DNA of 64,000 nucleotides from Hymenolepis diminuta (GCA_900708905.1 CAADRB010000022.1:1188916-1252915), one strand, 5' to 3'. Shown: positions 26,201-38,600, counted from the first letter of the stretch. The notes: generated by a model not told the origin, from the sequence alone. Translations and numbers: made by a program.

Positions 26201-29200
26201 TCCCAAGCGACAGCTTCTGAGTCAATGATGAAAGCAGTGATAGGCTCATTCTCCTCACTCTCCTCTTTCAACGGAGACTTTGCATTATCTTCATTTACAA
26301 TTGAGGTTAGAATTCTTCGGGCATTAGAAGAGAGTTTGGCAGACTCAACAACACTGGCTACAAGACTATTAACAATATCCGGATATTTAGAGGTATTATC
26401 TTCTTGATTTCGTGAGTAGACACGAACACTGCCGTCAGGCAGTAGATGTATCTACAAAAGGAAAAAGGGAAATGGGGGATTTAAATATAAAAGAGAACAA
26501 TTTAGAAATAGCGTCTAATTATCTTAAGCCCTACGACAATCCTTTAAGTACCTTGTCCCTAAATCAGATCACTTTATGTGTTTTAACAACTCTACAGACG
26601 AAACTTTTAAAAATACGTAGTTAGGCATTTTCACGTACAATCCAACCACTATATAAGTGAACACGCATATTCAGTTTAGCTCTCTTGCCTTATACTTTAG
26701 AACCTGGGATTGATATTCATTTTGGTAATTAAAAATTGTTAACATTCCAGTACTCCAAAGAGGCAAAAGGGAGAGTGAGCAGGCTAGGTAACGATGAGAA
26801 CGATGCTAAATTACTCACCCCTGTCTTCAGAAGAAAATGAACAAACTTACTTAAACCAGTATGAATATATTGATTATGACTTATAAAATACTGTTATCCA
26901 TCCTTTGACCTAGAACAAGGATATCAAGTGCTGTAGAAAGACACCAAAGACAACAAAATTAAAAGTGGCATTTTGGCAATGTATTCAACATTTTTATGCA
27001 GTGTGTTAAATTACAGGAAAGTAATGGAAAAGATATCATTCATGGGAAAAATGAAGATAACAATAATCATTTAGGACTGAATAACTGTCAGATTTTATAG
27101 AAATAGGAAGTTGCAAATTTGGTAAAAGTTGCAGACAGCTAATTATTTTCTTATTACTTTCAAAAACATGTGTTTACTATTTTGGTTAAGTAGCAATGAT
27201 ATTAACATACAGTAATGCGTCTTTTTACCTTACCCATATTCGCATCTGGGATAGTTATCAATGCAATCCACACGGCCACAAGTAATTTCTGCGTCTATTT
27301 AATAAATTCCCCAAACATTTTAAGATAAACAATACCGGAAATTGAACACTGGCACAAACGCAATCTTATGACTTCGAGAGTAGCTACTTGCGCAGACCAT
27401 AACTAATAACAGCACGATATAAGTTTCAAATTCGTTCAAAATAGTTTTTGCCTAAAAGAACAGCAGCTTCTCCGTTGAGAAACTCGAATTCTGCAACTCT
27501 TTCCTTGACAAGTATTTACCAGCACGATTGATTATACCATTTGCTGGATGTTTGCCGATGAGCATTGAACGCATTAACATTGTACGTTGACCTCTACATC
27601 GGCGATGTAACTTAAGATAATAACATAAACGATACAAACGCAAAAAAATTGAAGAAATACCACAGAAAAAATTTTTATTTTAACGTGTCAAACAACAAAC
27701 ATGGAGGTTAGAAAATGGCTATGAAAAAGCCCAAAAACCACACATTTACCTGAGCTCTCTCTCCATCATACTTATACTCGCAGGTGAAATCAGCTTGATC
27801 GAACCTCTTCAGGACCTCAAAGACACCATGAGTGGGATGAGCCAACATGGGTCTGAGGGGAATGCCGGGTTTAATGCAGCATCGTTTGTGGACGTTGTCC
27901 GGTCCATCCTCAAGCAAACTCTGAACGATCACCTCGTAGTTTGGACATTGTGCGTAGGCCTGTTTGACTCTGCCGACAATCTCATCACAATGCGCCTTCC
28001 AGGATTCACTTTTCATTCGACTACTGGCGTCCAAACAATCAGGCTCTGGAAAATTTCCGGAGGCTAAGAGAGTCTGAAAATGTAAAAGGAGATACGTTAA
28101 ATAAGTCGACCATATATTTATTTTATATGATCTGCAAATTTGAAACTATTTTGAGCAGTTACAATTTCAACCCATTTTAAAAAATTCAATTTTTATCTCA
28201 GACGTATTCATCTATGGCGACCCTTAAATAACAGTTACGGATGACTTCGATGCTCTGTAAATCGTAGAAAAGTTCTCTAAAATATGAATAGACATTGCTC
28301 ACATGAACACTTCAAAAGGCAAGCTATAAATAATTATCAGGATAAAACATCTAAAGGTTAGCATGACAGTGTCTGGAAATTTACTGAGTATGCAAACGTA
28401 AAAAGGCAAATAACCAAGTTTGGATGGCTGATGTATCTAACCAGTTCGCTTACATTGAGTCAATTGAGCTGCTAGGTAACAATAAAAACCGGAAAAGGGG
28501 AAATACAAGGTCATGACAAAGACAAATTAGTTGAAGAGTAAAGGATTCTGAAAATGTTAAAGAGCAATCGCGAGACGTTCAGTTTCTGAACAAATGAGCC
28601 TCAATATGAATTAGCTTTGTATTAACAGTCAATTGACAACTCGGTCAATGATTAAAGCAGTACTTAATGGGAAAAGATAGTGCCTACTAGCTCTCCTATT
28701 TCATAAATAATACATTACAGTAATATTCGCTCCAATACCACTTATATGCATTCAGGAGATAAATCAAATTTTGAAGAGACAAATCAAACAAGATGTGAAG
28801 GAAATATCAAATCAATCTAACAACTTTTCCAAGCAATAAAGACCACCACAGCAGCGGAACGTAGTGATTCTAGTTGTATGAGAATAATAAATGCAACAAA
28901 AAATAGATATCACCGAAATGAATTTTGACGATTGAAGGTGTCCCGTCTCTGGTGGCTTGAGATCCTCAATAGAGAGGGGATGTTAGCATTTAGCTAACCA
29001 TATATGAAATCGTGACTACTTACCCGGACAGAGTGGAAGGGTGTCATAGCGACAGCTTGACCAAGAGCAGCTAGGACAGATTGTTCGGCCAACCCAATTC
29101 GCAGTTTGCCCTGAAGACTGCGAATGAGGTACTTGGCTTCGCATTTACGACAAGCAACAAGCAGAGTCTGGATCAGCTTTACCTTCTTCGTTTGGGACTG

Positions 29201-32096
29201 AAAATAAGAAAAAAGTACGTTATTTAGATCGATGGAAACGAAGGCTGTGAAATATAACATAACTGACTTGATTTACATAACAAACCCACTAATGGTGCAA
29301 TTCTAGTAAATGAGATAGTCGTTATTAAGCATTAATGAGGATCTATAGTAGTACTGAATTCTCTCAATCGACTAACTTTTAGAAGTCCAACCAAATTAAG
29401 CGTACAGATGTCCCCTTAACCGTCGATCTTCTTAAAGAATAACAGAAAACAACGGCCTTTCCGAAATAATAAAACCAAAACTCGAGTGGGGGGCAAGGCA
29501 AAAGAGATAGAGGTAACATAGAAATTAACATTTAGAAAAAAGGGATAAGCAGAGTGAGTAGAAAGTAAATATGATAAGAATATCAAATTATGCTATTCTG
29601 AGTTGACTTGGTTCGTCTGATGAGCAACTAGTAAAGAATACATCGTCATCCGGCAGTTAGAACGAAGCAAATATACGGGTCAACATGTGCGTTCGATAGG
29701 ATTTCTACAGATCTTAAGAGATATCACTATACTGACCGGAGATTCAAAAAATGAGTAATTGTACATAAGAGACTCGTGATAAAATGGACACAATGAGGGA
29801 AAAGATCATTTTTGAATAAACATTTTAAACATATTTCGTTTATTTATACTATCTGAACTAAAAGCTATGCGAGTAAATCAACATAGACATTGATTAGGGA
29901 TAATGATAAAAAGCTTGTATTCAACTAACAGGCTCGATTTTTTGAGAAAACTTTAACATCAAAATTTTTGACTACATGCTAACACTACAACTCAGTGAAT
30001 CTAAAGTAGCACTAATTCTGTCGGTGAAATTAGTTTAGGAGCCCAACCAAATTAGCCTAGATATGCCCTTACGGAGTTAATAATCTTATAAAATGGATTA
30101 TTAGTTGAAAGGTAACAAGCGTCAGCTATGAGTAAGTAGAAATGGAGTTATGACAAAGAGGTTAAATTAAGATACTATAAGCCCCAGGAGTGTTAGAAAT
30201 AGGCTAGCAACCTTGATGGACCAAACTGAACCACACGCAGGTACCTACAGTAGGCCAATGGGGAAGTCGAACGGAAATCCGGTGTGGCCATTAGTTAGAT
30301 AAGGATACATAGTCATCGGTCGCTATCGGACATGAAACGAATGGCCACTCCCTCTCACATACTTTGCTTATTGGTCTTTATTTTCATAAACTTTATAGAC
30401 TTCACACCCCTTCGTACCGTTTTTCATGAGCCTTATTGACGATCTATTTAGACTATGCCCCTTACAATACATTGAGAGTAGTTGACCGTTTTTTGTATGT
30501 TGTTCGTCAGGTAAACAACCAATAAAAGATTATCATCTGACAATTACGGCGACGCAGAGTTTAGTCAACTAAGTAAAGTACAAAAACCTTCAATATCGAA
30601 CATTCTGAATACAGCGTAAACTGATAAAACTCAACGAATTCAAGAGTTATAAAATGACCCGCCTGAGTCTTATCACACTGTGTATTTTGCAGATTAGAAA
30701 GATTTGTTGACTTGAAAAAATTAAAGATAAAGATAAAATTGGTAGAGTATTAATTGGATTACAGACAAAATGGCATTGAATACAAAAAAAACGTAGAACC
30801 AAGAAAAAAAAGGAGCCGCAAAAGGCACTTAAATTAGAGTAAAATGGAACATTAAATGCTACGCGGACTCTAAGAAAAAGGTGATAAGCATAGGAGAATT
30901 AAACTCTATCCGAACATACCGCATTGCCAACCATGAAAGCAATCTCCTTCAGTCTGTCATAAACCACTTGCAGCGTCAGAGATTTCGGTTTGAACATAGT
31001 CTGTTGACGAGATTTCATTGCTTCAGCCACCGCTCCCAAATCACCCAATCGATTTAATTCCAATTTGATCCGATCATTACTTATTCCAGTTGTCAAGGTG
31101 AGAGCTTTAATGAGGAGACCCTCCCCAATTCCCAACTCTAATCCCTCATAGGACGGACCCAGTCGATTGACCGACATATTGATACAATTTGGAAGCTCCT
31201 TGGGTGAAAGCACGCCAACAGATCGATAGAAATTAGCGAGAACCTCAGTAATCTTCAATCGACTGGATATACCCTCGATAAGTTCTAGAGTCTTGGCGAA
31301 TGCTATATAGGGTACTCTAATGTACGTAAATTTAGCAGAGTAAAACATACGGTTCATTAAAACCCCAACAAGCGTCTTTAACAGGGTCATAAGAGTCCTT
31401 AGATGGATCAAAATCATCACTAAATTGGAAATGAAGGAGGTAACACAAACCTACATTTTAGAGTAACTGACGCTAAGATCTAGGAAAAAAAGGTAAGATT
31501 ACCAAATAGGTGTGAAACCTTTTGAAGGGATTCCTAAAACTGAAGACTTAGAAGCATTGGACGACTCTTTTGGAATTAGTGAATTTGATTTGGTTTTAAC
31601 GGGCTGTAACGTTTTGCGTTTCTTAACGGGAGGAGGAGTTAGTTCTTTTTCAACTTTCTTAGGAATCGATTCTTTTGGTTCAGATGACTGACTTTCATCA
31701 CTGGAGAACTCGACTTTAACTGAAATAGAAGACTGTGAATAATTACTCGCATACCCTCCTCTTTGGCGGATAAAACGCTCTCACTATTACCTATATCTTT
31801 CAACGATTGCCGTAAAGAAGTAGACTCCGTATCCTTAACTTTGGGAGAAGTTTTGGATTTTATGGGAGCTAAAGAAATAGATTTTTAAAATATTCCATAC
31901 ATTTTGAGTCTTCATCACTCTTTAGAAATACGCGGCGCTTTATTTTCTCTTTCTTAGGTGGAGGAGACGAACTAGATCTGAAATAATTTAATAAACCATA
32001 AAAAAAGCTTCACTTTTCCTCGGGTTTGCTCGAAAAGAATGACCTAGAGAAGGCGTTAAATAATATTTAAGCTTACAGTAACGACTTCTGAGGCAT
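20232..32096 (-). CDS. LIG1: DNA ligase 1 (ATP-dependent)
   Basis: Sixteen exons join in frame to 849 aa (human about 919): 32077-32096, 32014-32043, 31901-31977, 31755-31868, 31503-31719, 31351-31419, 30920-31316, 29024-29197, 27750-28073, 26146-26451, 24998-25113, 24121-24221, 23531-23613, 23300-23452, 21806-22003, 20232-20402. The enzyme seals Okazaki fragments and repair nicks in the nucleus. QKSLLSFF (residues 3-10) is a canonical PCNA-binding PIP box that only appears after splicing a 33-nt intron. A Lys/Ser/Pro-rich linker follows, then the DNA-binding domain (from about 176) with [20 protein letters not shown] sequence. The nucleotidyltransferase core has [10 protein letters not shown] with catalytic Lys467, motif [11 protein letters not shown], motif IIIa [11 protein letters not shown], motif [12 protein letters not shown] and motif V WLKLKKDY. 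The OB-fold domain ends [14 protein letters not shown]. An extra acidic stretch of about 30 residues sits between motifs III and IIIa. The first six introns are 32-83 nt; later ones reach 1.7 kb. Confidence 0.97.
20403..21805 (-). other. LIG1 intron 15 (1,403 nt)
   Basis: Non-coding by position and content. Short plus-strand reading frames at about 21261-21640 come from a pyrimidine-rich stretch reminiscent of the LTR-like repeats elsewhere in the window, but no firm alignment was found. Confidence 0.6.
22225..22462 (+). repeat. tRNA-derived SINE, copy C, in LIG1 intron 14
   Basis: The best preserved copy. The head is GTCACCGTGTATGTTTGGCATGCC, followed by a B-box-like ACAGGTTCAATTCTCG. The body has TGTACACCCAGTGAGC, TTGATTAAGTATGGCTAACG and CAGAATTCGAATTTCTCACC. 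The tail is CTACCCAAGATGAGTGTTGG and AAAACGCTTTACTAAATGGG. It lies antisense to the LIG1 transcript. It defines the order of blocks used to recognise copies A and B. Confidence 0.65.
27440..27660 (+). repeat. Dispersed repeat R3, copy 1, in LIG1 intron 9
   Basis: Colinear with 38130-38335: ATTCTGCAACTCTTTCCTTGACAAGTA versus ATTCTGCAACCTCTCCCTTGGCCAGTA (shown only as short blocks), TTATACCATTTGCTGG versus TCTATCCATAGGATTGG, GATGAGCATTGAAC versus AGTGAGCATCAAAC. No coding capacity is apparent. It sits just downstream (in LIG1 sense) of the exon that carries the catalytic lysine. Confidence 0.5.
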
Positions 32097-32504
32097 TTGG
32101 GTACAAGATATAAGTATCCCTCTAGTATATCTTTGTCTAAATAATAGAGTAACAGAGATTGATAATGAGCGAATAGGTCTTAGACGACCAAGGAACATTC
32201 AAATTTTTGTATTTAAAGGTCGTTCAGATTTCCAATTTGATACTAGTACGCCTAAATTATCAATTAAATTTATAAACACCGATTAAATATATAAAATATT
32301 ATTTATACTTACCAACTGGGCAAACCATTGTAAAATTCATTCACAGCTATTTAATTAACTTTAACATGTGGGCGCAAAGGTTGAATTCACTTATTGCAAT
32401 CTCTAATTCTGTTGGAGCTTACTGAAGTTTTTAGTTTTTATTAATTAACCCGCATTTTCACAATAACCCTACACTAAGCCATTCTGTATTATTTTGGTAA
32501 AACT
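32097..32504. promoter_or_regulatory. Divergent intergenic region between LIG1 and GGPS1
   Basis: Only 408 bp separate the two start codons, which face away from each other. The stretch must therefore hold both 5' untranslated regions and both core promoters, or one bidirectional promoter. It is strongly AT-rich, without an obvious GC island or long reading frame. No specific factor site can be assigned from sequence alone. Confidence 0.6.
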
Positions 32505-35101
32505 ATGTCCGACATCCCACAATTCGAGGACGATGATGTAAGTCATTTCTTTCTTATTTTCATTATTTTATCAGAAAATTCTTGCTCCCTTCAATTATTT
32601 AACTCAAAATTCTGGTAAAGGAATGCGAACAAAATTAATTAAGGCATTCAATTGGTGGCTAAATATTGGCCAGGAGAAGTTAGATCTTCTTGCTGATATT
32701 ATTGAGACTCTCCACAACGCAAGCTTGATGTGAGTATTATTCTACTACGCTTTACTGGAAATTTTTTCTTAGTGTCGACGACATCGAAGATAATTCTGAT
32801 CGTCGAAGGGGTAAACCGGCGGCTCACATGCTTTTCGGTACTCCTCTCTCAATAAACGCTTCTAATTATGCTTACTTTATTGCTCTCAAAAAAGCTCTTA
32901 ATCTCAATCATCCTGATGTGCCAAAAATTTTCGCTGGTACTCTTTCCTCTCTTTTCCTCAACGTTCTTTAATTCAGAACAAATGATTGATTTGCATCGTG
33001 GACAAGGAATGGATATTTATTGGCGATGTTCTTTAAAATGTCCTACTGAAAATGAATACAATGATATGGTCAAACGAAGTAGGCATTTGATTATCATGTT
33101 GATTCTTTTTTTATAGAAACCGGCGGCTTATTTGGAATGGCTGTGAAGTTGATGCAGCTTTTTTCAACCGATACTAGGTTTGAATTTCCTCATTTGTTTG
33201 TTGCGATTTCAACATTTCAACTATTTTTTTGGTTAATTCAGCGACTACGAACCTCTTCTAGCTTCCCTGGGTTTATGGTTTCAAATCAGGGATGATTATG
33301 CCAACCTTGTTGATACATCTGTAGGTGTCCCTTCCAGCTATTATTTTATTTATTTATTATTTTATTTACTTTGTTAATGATATTAGCTATAGTAATATAT
33401 TCAGTGATGTTAGTAATATTAGTACTAATTGGACTATTGAACGTGTAGTATTTGTCTTATATAAAGTTTTTTGTTCTGCACGAATTTTTTTAGATTCGAT
33501 TTCAAAAGGCCAAGTGGTAACTAGGCGAATTCACTTCTCAAAATTTTGTGCCAATTTTTATTATGGTTGAGATGGTGATTGAAGTAGTAACAACTTTACA
33601 GTCTTAATAAGCAGATCATTTTGCTAATAGAGATGACCTTGTATTCATTTCAAATAAACTTGTTTTGTATTGAGGTGAATTTAATACGGAGAAGTAATGT
33701 GAAAGAAGGAATAGCTGAGTTTTGGGCCTTTTATTTAAAAAGCAGCAGTATTTAATAGCGTGATAGAAAGGTTGATTGTGATGAAGTTTGGTGACCTGTT
33801 GTGTTCGTCAATATAGAAGTAAAATCAATATACTATTATGTTTAGGAGTTACATTCCGTATGTAATTTGGAAATACGTGAGAGATGAATAGACTCACAGA
33901 TACTTGAATTTCGATCGCTAACGAAAGCCTGTTTTTTATTTAGCGTTTATTTATACATTTGAATGAGCTGCAAACTGTACTAGTGTTTAAGTACTTGTGT
34001 GCATTTTTTTTCTTGCTGGTCTGGTGTATTTTATTTCCCCATTAGTATCACGAAACAAAAGATTTTGCTGACGATTTGACTGAGGGCAAATTCAGCTTTC
34101 CTGTCGTGCACGCCATCAATAGATTTCCAAATGATCATCAAATAATGGCCATTTTGCGTCAGCACACAACAGACCGAGCAGTCAAAGAGCATGCCATTCA
34201 ACACCTTGATGAACTGGGATCTCTGAAATACACTGGTTGTGCCCTCATCCGGTTAGAAAAGGAGTAAGTCTACCTATCTTGTTTTCTCTACGTTATTGAT
34301 CCATATGCGTTATTATGAGCCGCTTCAGTAGTTTTAATTCGTTCTCAATAGAGGACGGGAAACTTTTAGTTCTTGGTATTTTTGTGTCTTGTGTGGTTAA
34401 TTCCAAGCTTAATACTAAATGTCACTTAATGAGCAGATTATACTGTTTTACAGTTTATGAAATTTGAGCTCCCTTTTCTCATCTCTACTTTTTTCTCAGT
34501 ATAAAATCAAATGTAGTCGCTGATAGCAATTATATTTTAAATATAGTAAAACTTACTTTTAGCTTATCAACATGATGCCCTTACCCAATAATCGCTACTG
34601 TACTGTATTGATGTTTGTTTTTTTTCGTCTTGGTAGCTTGGAACCGTATACAAAGATCCAAATCACGCCAAAGAGACTATGTCCTGACTAGATCACATTT
34701 TAATAGATTAAATAGACAAATGCGATAAGCTTGACGACAGGGAGAAGTCAGTCATTCAAGTTGCCCTGTCTCACAGGGAGTCCGGCAAATGATTAGACTG
34801 AGGACCTGAATATCACAGGCTGGGATTCAACCGTCAAGGCAACTATTTGACAGTGTCGGTTTTCACGATTGGAATTGAACAACTAAATTTATTACTTTTA
34901 CATTTTAGAATCCGACAAATTGTAGAGGATTTTGGTGGAAATCCTCATATTCTACGGTTCCTTGATGACTATTCCTTGATCTACAGGGATGCAGACCGAT
35001 GGACTCCTCGACCCTATCATAGGTCCTCATCTCATAAAAGGCCTTTGAACGGATGTCCTAATTATACGGGGTGCTACTCTTCTATTTCTTCGTCGTTTTA
35101 A
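32505..35101 (+). CDS. GGPS1: Geranylgeranyl diphosphate synthase
   Basis: Eight exons (32505-32537, 32575-32729, 32773-32936, 32977-33078, 33117-33177, 33242-33320, 34046-34263, 34909-35101) join in frame to 334 aa (human about 300). The enzyme adds isopentenyl diphosphate to farnesyl diphosphate to make C20 geranylgeranyl diphosphate, used for protein prenylation. It shows [15 protein letters not shown] near residue 27 and the first Asp-rich motif DDIED (65-69), preceded by LHNASL. It also has the [12 protein letters not shown] and [16 protein letters not shown] helices, the second Asp-rich motif QIRDDYAN (186-193), and [15 protein letters not shown]. The family's GGNP near the C-terminus is present (FGGNPHIL). 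It is then followed by an unusual basic/Ser-rich extension of about 50 residues ending SSISSSF. Five of seven introns are 37-64 nt. The start gives a short acidic N-terminus like that of the family. Confidence 0.95.
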
Positions 35102-35604
35102 TAATCTGAACATTCCTCTTCCTTGACTTTCCTTACTATTCTTTAATCTTCTTTAGCCCTGACTTGCTTTTTGTGGCTTGGCTTCTTTGTTATCATTTAG
35201 ATGAGATGAATATCAAAAATATGTACTTAATGCATATATGACCTTTATGTTATAATATCTATGGGCTAGTGGTCTGGTCTCATATTTTTCCACTCTCTGT
35301 AGTTGGTTTGCATGCTGTTTTATTAGTCCGATCTTCGTAAAATACTACTTTTTAAGTTCACAGTAGAAAAATTATTCTCCATCAGAGTTAATTGGAATCT
35401 CATATTGCGCTCTTACTTTGTAGGCTTCTGAAGAAGGTGACTCAAATAAACTCCAGCGACGTCTGTTTAATATTCAAGATGTATCCTTTGTGAGTATTTT
35501 CCGCTGGAATTATCTAACTTAGGTCCATAATAGTCTCCTATCTAATCTTTATTCATGTTTAGAATGAGAGCTCAAATGAGTCCCATGTTCCCACTGGACT
35601 TCAG
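35102..35604 (+). other. GGPS1-ERCC1 spacer with probable ERCC1 5' exon
   Basis: Only 322 nt after the GGPS1 stop there is a good acceptor (TACTTTGTAG, ending 35423). It opens a 66-nt block (35424-35489) with a GTGAGT donor and a 73-nt intron to the exon starting at 35563. The block is open in the ERCC1 frame but has no ATG, and none of the ATGs between 35102 and 35423 can be joined to it in frame. It is therefore read as untranslated leader, probably added to a spliced leader or to an unseen first exon. No AATAAA lies between the GGPS1 stop and this acceptor. Confidence 0.5.
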
Positions 35605-38600
35605 ATGTTTTCAGATTACCGAAAGGGCATTCTAGATCCTGATATTGTTAGCACTCAAGGAGTTTCCGCATTGAAAGAGTCAATACAGGAGACGAACACT
35701 AGGCAAACTAAGCCTCGAATCCCTGCAACGTGGTTGAAACCTCGAAGTGCCTTGAGTCGTCTAGCTGCTGGTCATGTTCCACCTATCTCAAGCAACCCTT
35801 CTACGTCCAGTTCAGCATCTGTGGCTCCTCAGAAAGTCCCTTATGATCCTCAAACAACTCCAACGAAATCTGGGTTAGTTCCTGTTATATCCCGTTAGAG
35901 TTGTCCAAAGTGATCACTCTGGTTCTAGTGACTCCCTCAGACCCGGAGCTATAAAGGGAAAAAGAGAATAGGTTATCAATGGTAAAGATTGTGAGTTTAA
36001 AGTGTCGGGTTGAGCTCCGGAGATGGCGTGCTTGCAAGTAAAGTTAAACTACTCTAATAATCCTACGAAATTAGGCTTTGAAATCCCCTTGCAAAACTTA
36101 TGGCTGGTAAAAAAGAAAAGAGTATGAGGAAGTATTGGGAATTGGGAGAAAAAGCGTCCGTATTGAGCGAATGAATCCTAGGTTATGGTAGAGGGCTTAT
36201 TGATGTACGATAAGGGAGCTTTGTGACTTGCACCCGTTCTTCGTCGATGAGAGCAATCAGTAAAAATTATCACTTGAGAATAGGGACACGAAGAGGTATA
36301 ATTTGGTATGTGCGCACTAATAGGAAGGACGTGTAGACCTATGAATTCTTGTGCGTTACAAGCTTTTTATTTACAGAGAATCAGATTTTATAAACTGAGA
36401 ATTGAGAAGAATTTTAATGATCGGTTAGGTATGCATGGACTAACCGCCATCAATATAGTTCAATCGTATTGCTGATGACCATCAATATCTTGAGCCTGTA
36501 GTATTCCAGTCTATTCTTTGTCAATATCTTCCCGTTTTGTAGACCTCCGACGGATAGCAAGAAGCTGCTTGTTAGTTCACGCCAGGTGAGTGCTGATTTA
36601 AACTAATTGCATTCATTTTAAGCGAGGAAATCAACTTCTTGAATTGATTCGCCATGTTGTATGGGAGTATGCTGAGATTGAACCTGACTATGTTTTTGGA
36701 CCGACTCAATGTGGTTTCTTTCTCAGGTATTTTGCAGTTTAAGCTACTTACGATGTCTCAGTAGATATATTATTTAACCTTAATGTCATGTTTATTTCAG
36801 CTTAAGATACCACAATCTTAATCCAGGGTACATTTTTGAGAGACTACAAAAACTTACGTCAACCTATAAGCTTATTGTTCTGATCGTTCTGGTTGACGTG
36901 GTAAGTGATTACTTTTACTTCATTTGCCTCATAAATCACCATGCCGATGTAATAAAATTGCTTGTCATATGTACTAATGTGTCCTGTCTAGGTGTTTTGA
37001 ACCTTTCTTACTCTTCTTTTATACTAAATCTTAAAAAGTCAAACCAATCGACCTGTAAGTCGTTTCTCTTTACTTGTTACTCCATATTTATATTAACAGT
37101 GGCTTCTGTTGTCAAAATATTTCGTAAAATAATTTCACTTTCAGTAAAATAATCTGACAAGCATTATCACTAGCTCATTATAATTTTATGATATCATCTA
37201 CCAATCGTTCTAAGAACCTCCAGACTACACTATAGCTGTTCTCTCTGATTCATTACCTTGTTGAATTTGTGGACCGTAGACTTAATATTTTTGTTCCATT
37301 GATTAAAATTGGATTAATTCAGAAGATATCCCGTTGGTTACATTTTTTTCGGAATTTTTTTTCTTAAAATCCTAGTCGCAAGTCTATTTTATTTCAACTC
37401 ACACAATCTGACCTACTTGAGTCTTGTGGTGGTGCTTCACTTCTGTTTACGTGTGTCTGATCTCATTCCAATCTAACAATCTTATTTAACCCGAAAACAA
37501 AAAACGAATTGTTCAATCATAAAAAATCATTTAAACACGAGAAATAGTAAAATAGTTCAAATGAGATGTGAAAGGAGATCCTAACTGAATTCATCTGATT
37601 GTTAACGTTTGACCTAATTGTACAGTTCATTCTATCACGACCTAATACCCCAAGTTTCAAACTTCAGAATCTGACAGCTAGGTTACCGAGTGGTAGTATT
37701 TATATGCAGTATTTAAAGCTGATTCACCATCTTATTGATCTGAGTGGTTGGCTTATTTGTTTATTATGGTAGTTAGATAGTAACTGGTTGTCATTAACAA
37801 AATCGAATCTACCTGATTTTATTTGATCTTTTAGAACATATGGACCTTATGTCAACGACCTTGCTGCATGAATAAAATAATTAAATTTTCGAAGTTAAAT
37901 AGGAAGAAAGTCTAATGAAGTTTTTCGCACGTGTGTCTGGGCCAGAAATCTCTCCTGGTAGATTAATGTGAACATGTCTTCTGATGGAGCTGTTGATGCC
38001 TTGTTATTAGTTGATTCAACACAAATATTTTTAGTTTCGAAAATGACCTTCCTTCAATAAATGATTTGGAATGTCTGCAAGGACGACGTTGTTACACAGA
38101 TGGAAGTATATGAAAATTGTAAAACGAATTCCAGATTCGTCTTGAGCAGAGTAGTAGTATCATGGAGCTTCTTGCATTCTGCAACCTCTCCCTTGGCCAG
38201 TATTAAGTAGTACGAATAGTTAATCTATCCATAGGATTGGCGCTAGTGAGCATCAAACCAGTGGGCAGACGTGCATGTTTATCACTACACTGGTTGTATT
38301 ATTAATTGTATTTGTAATTATTATCGATGCAGTCTACTACCAACTCTTTAATGCACTCTTGGAAAATCTGTGGCTTAGGTTGGGAATGTAAAAATGCAAA
38401 TATCTTGGAATATTTTAAAGATTGACATTTATTCCAGGGTCAGAGAAAAAATAAACTGACTCCTAAGTCAATAATGTCTCGTGAGAACAATGCTTCAGAA
38501 AGAAAAAAAAAGTTATTTTATTTTACCGAGATTAATTTTTGTATTTATCTCCATAATAATATTGTGTCGCCAATAATATAACCTGCACTGCCACTGCAAT

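Noticed and set aside
29605..29650. CTGATGAG motif suggesting a hammerhead ribozyme, as found in some flatworm SINE-like elements
   Set aside because: The second conserved box (CGAAA) and the pairing of stem II are absent at the proper distance. Similar CTGATGA hits near 55208, 58358 and 61450 fail in the same way.
30899..31420. 173-aa minus-strand reading frame as one LIG1 exon
   Set aside because: It reads through a 34-nt intron (31317-31350). With the intron removed, the conserved YDPVKDACW joins VPYIAFAKT as in other LIG1 proteins.
32868..33116. 82-aa frame as a separate small gene
   Set aside because: It is the shadow of GGPS1 exons 3 and 4 read through 38-40-nt introns.
34755..34850. 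B-box-like GGGATTCAACC in GGPS1 intron 7 as a fourth SINE copy
   Set aside because: Sequence after the box does not follow the order of body motifs seen in the other copies, and the upstream part does not fold like a tRNA by eye.
35424..35604. Extending the ERCC1 protein N-terminally through 35424-35489
   Set aside because: The block is open and in phase but has no ATG, and no upstream exon with an ATG joins it in frame. Starting at 35605 gives 301 aa, close to the 297 aa of human ERCC1.
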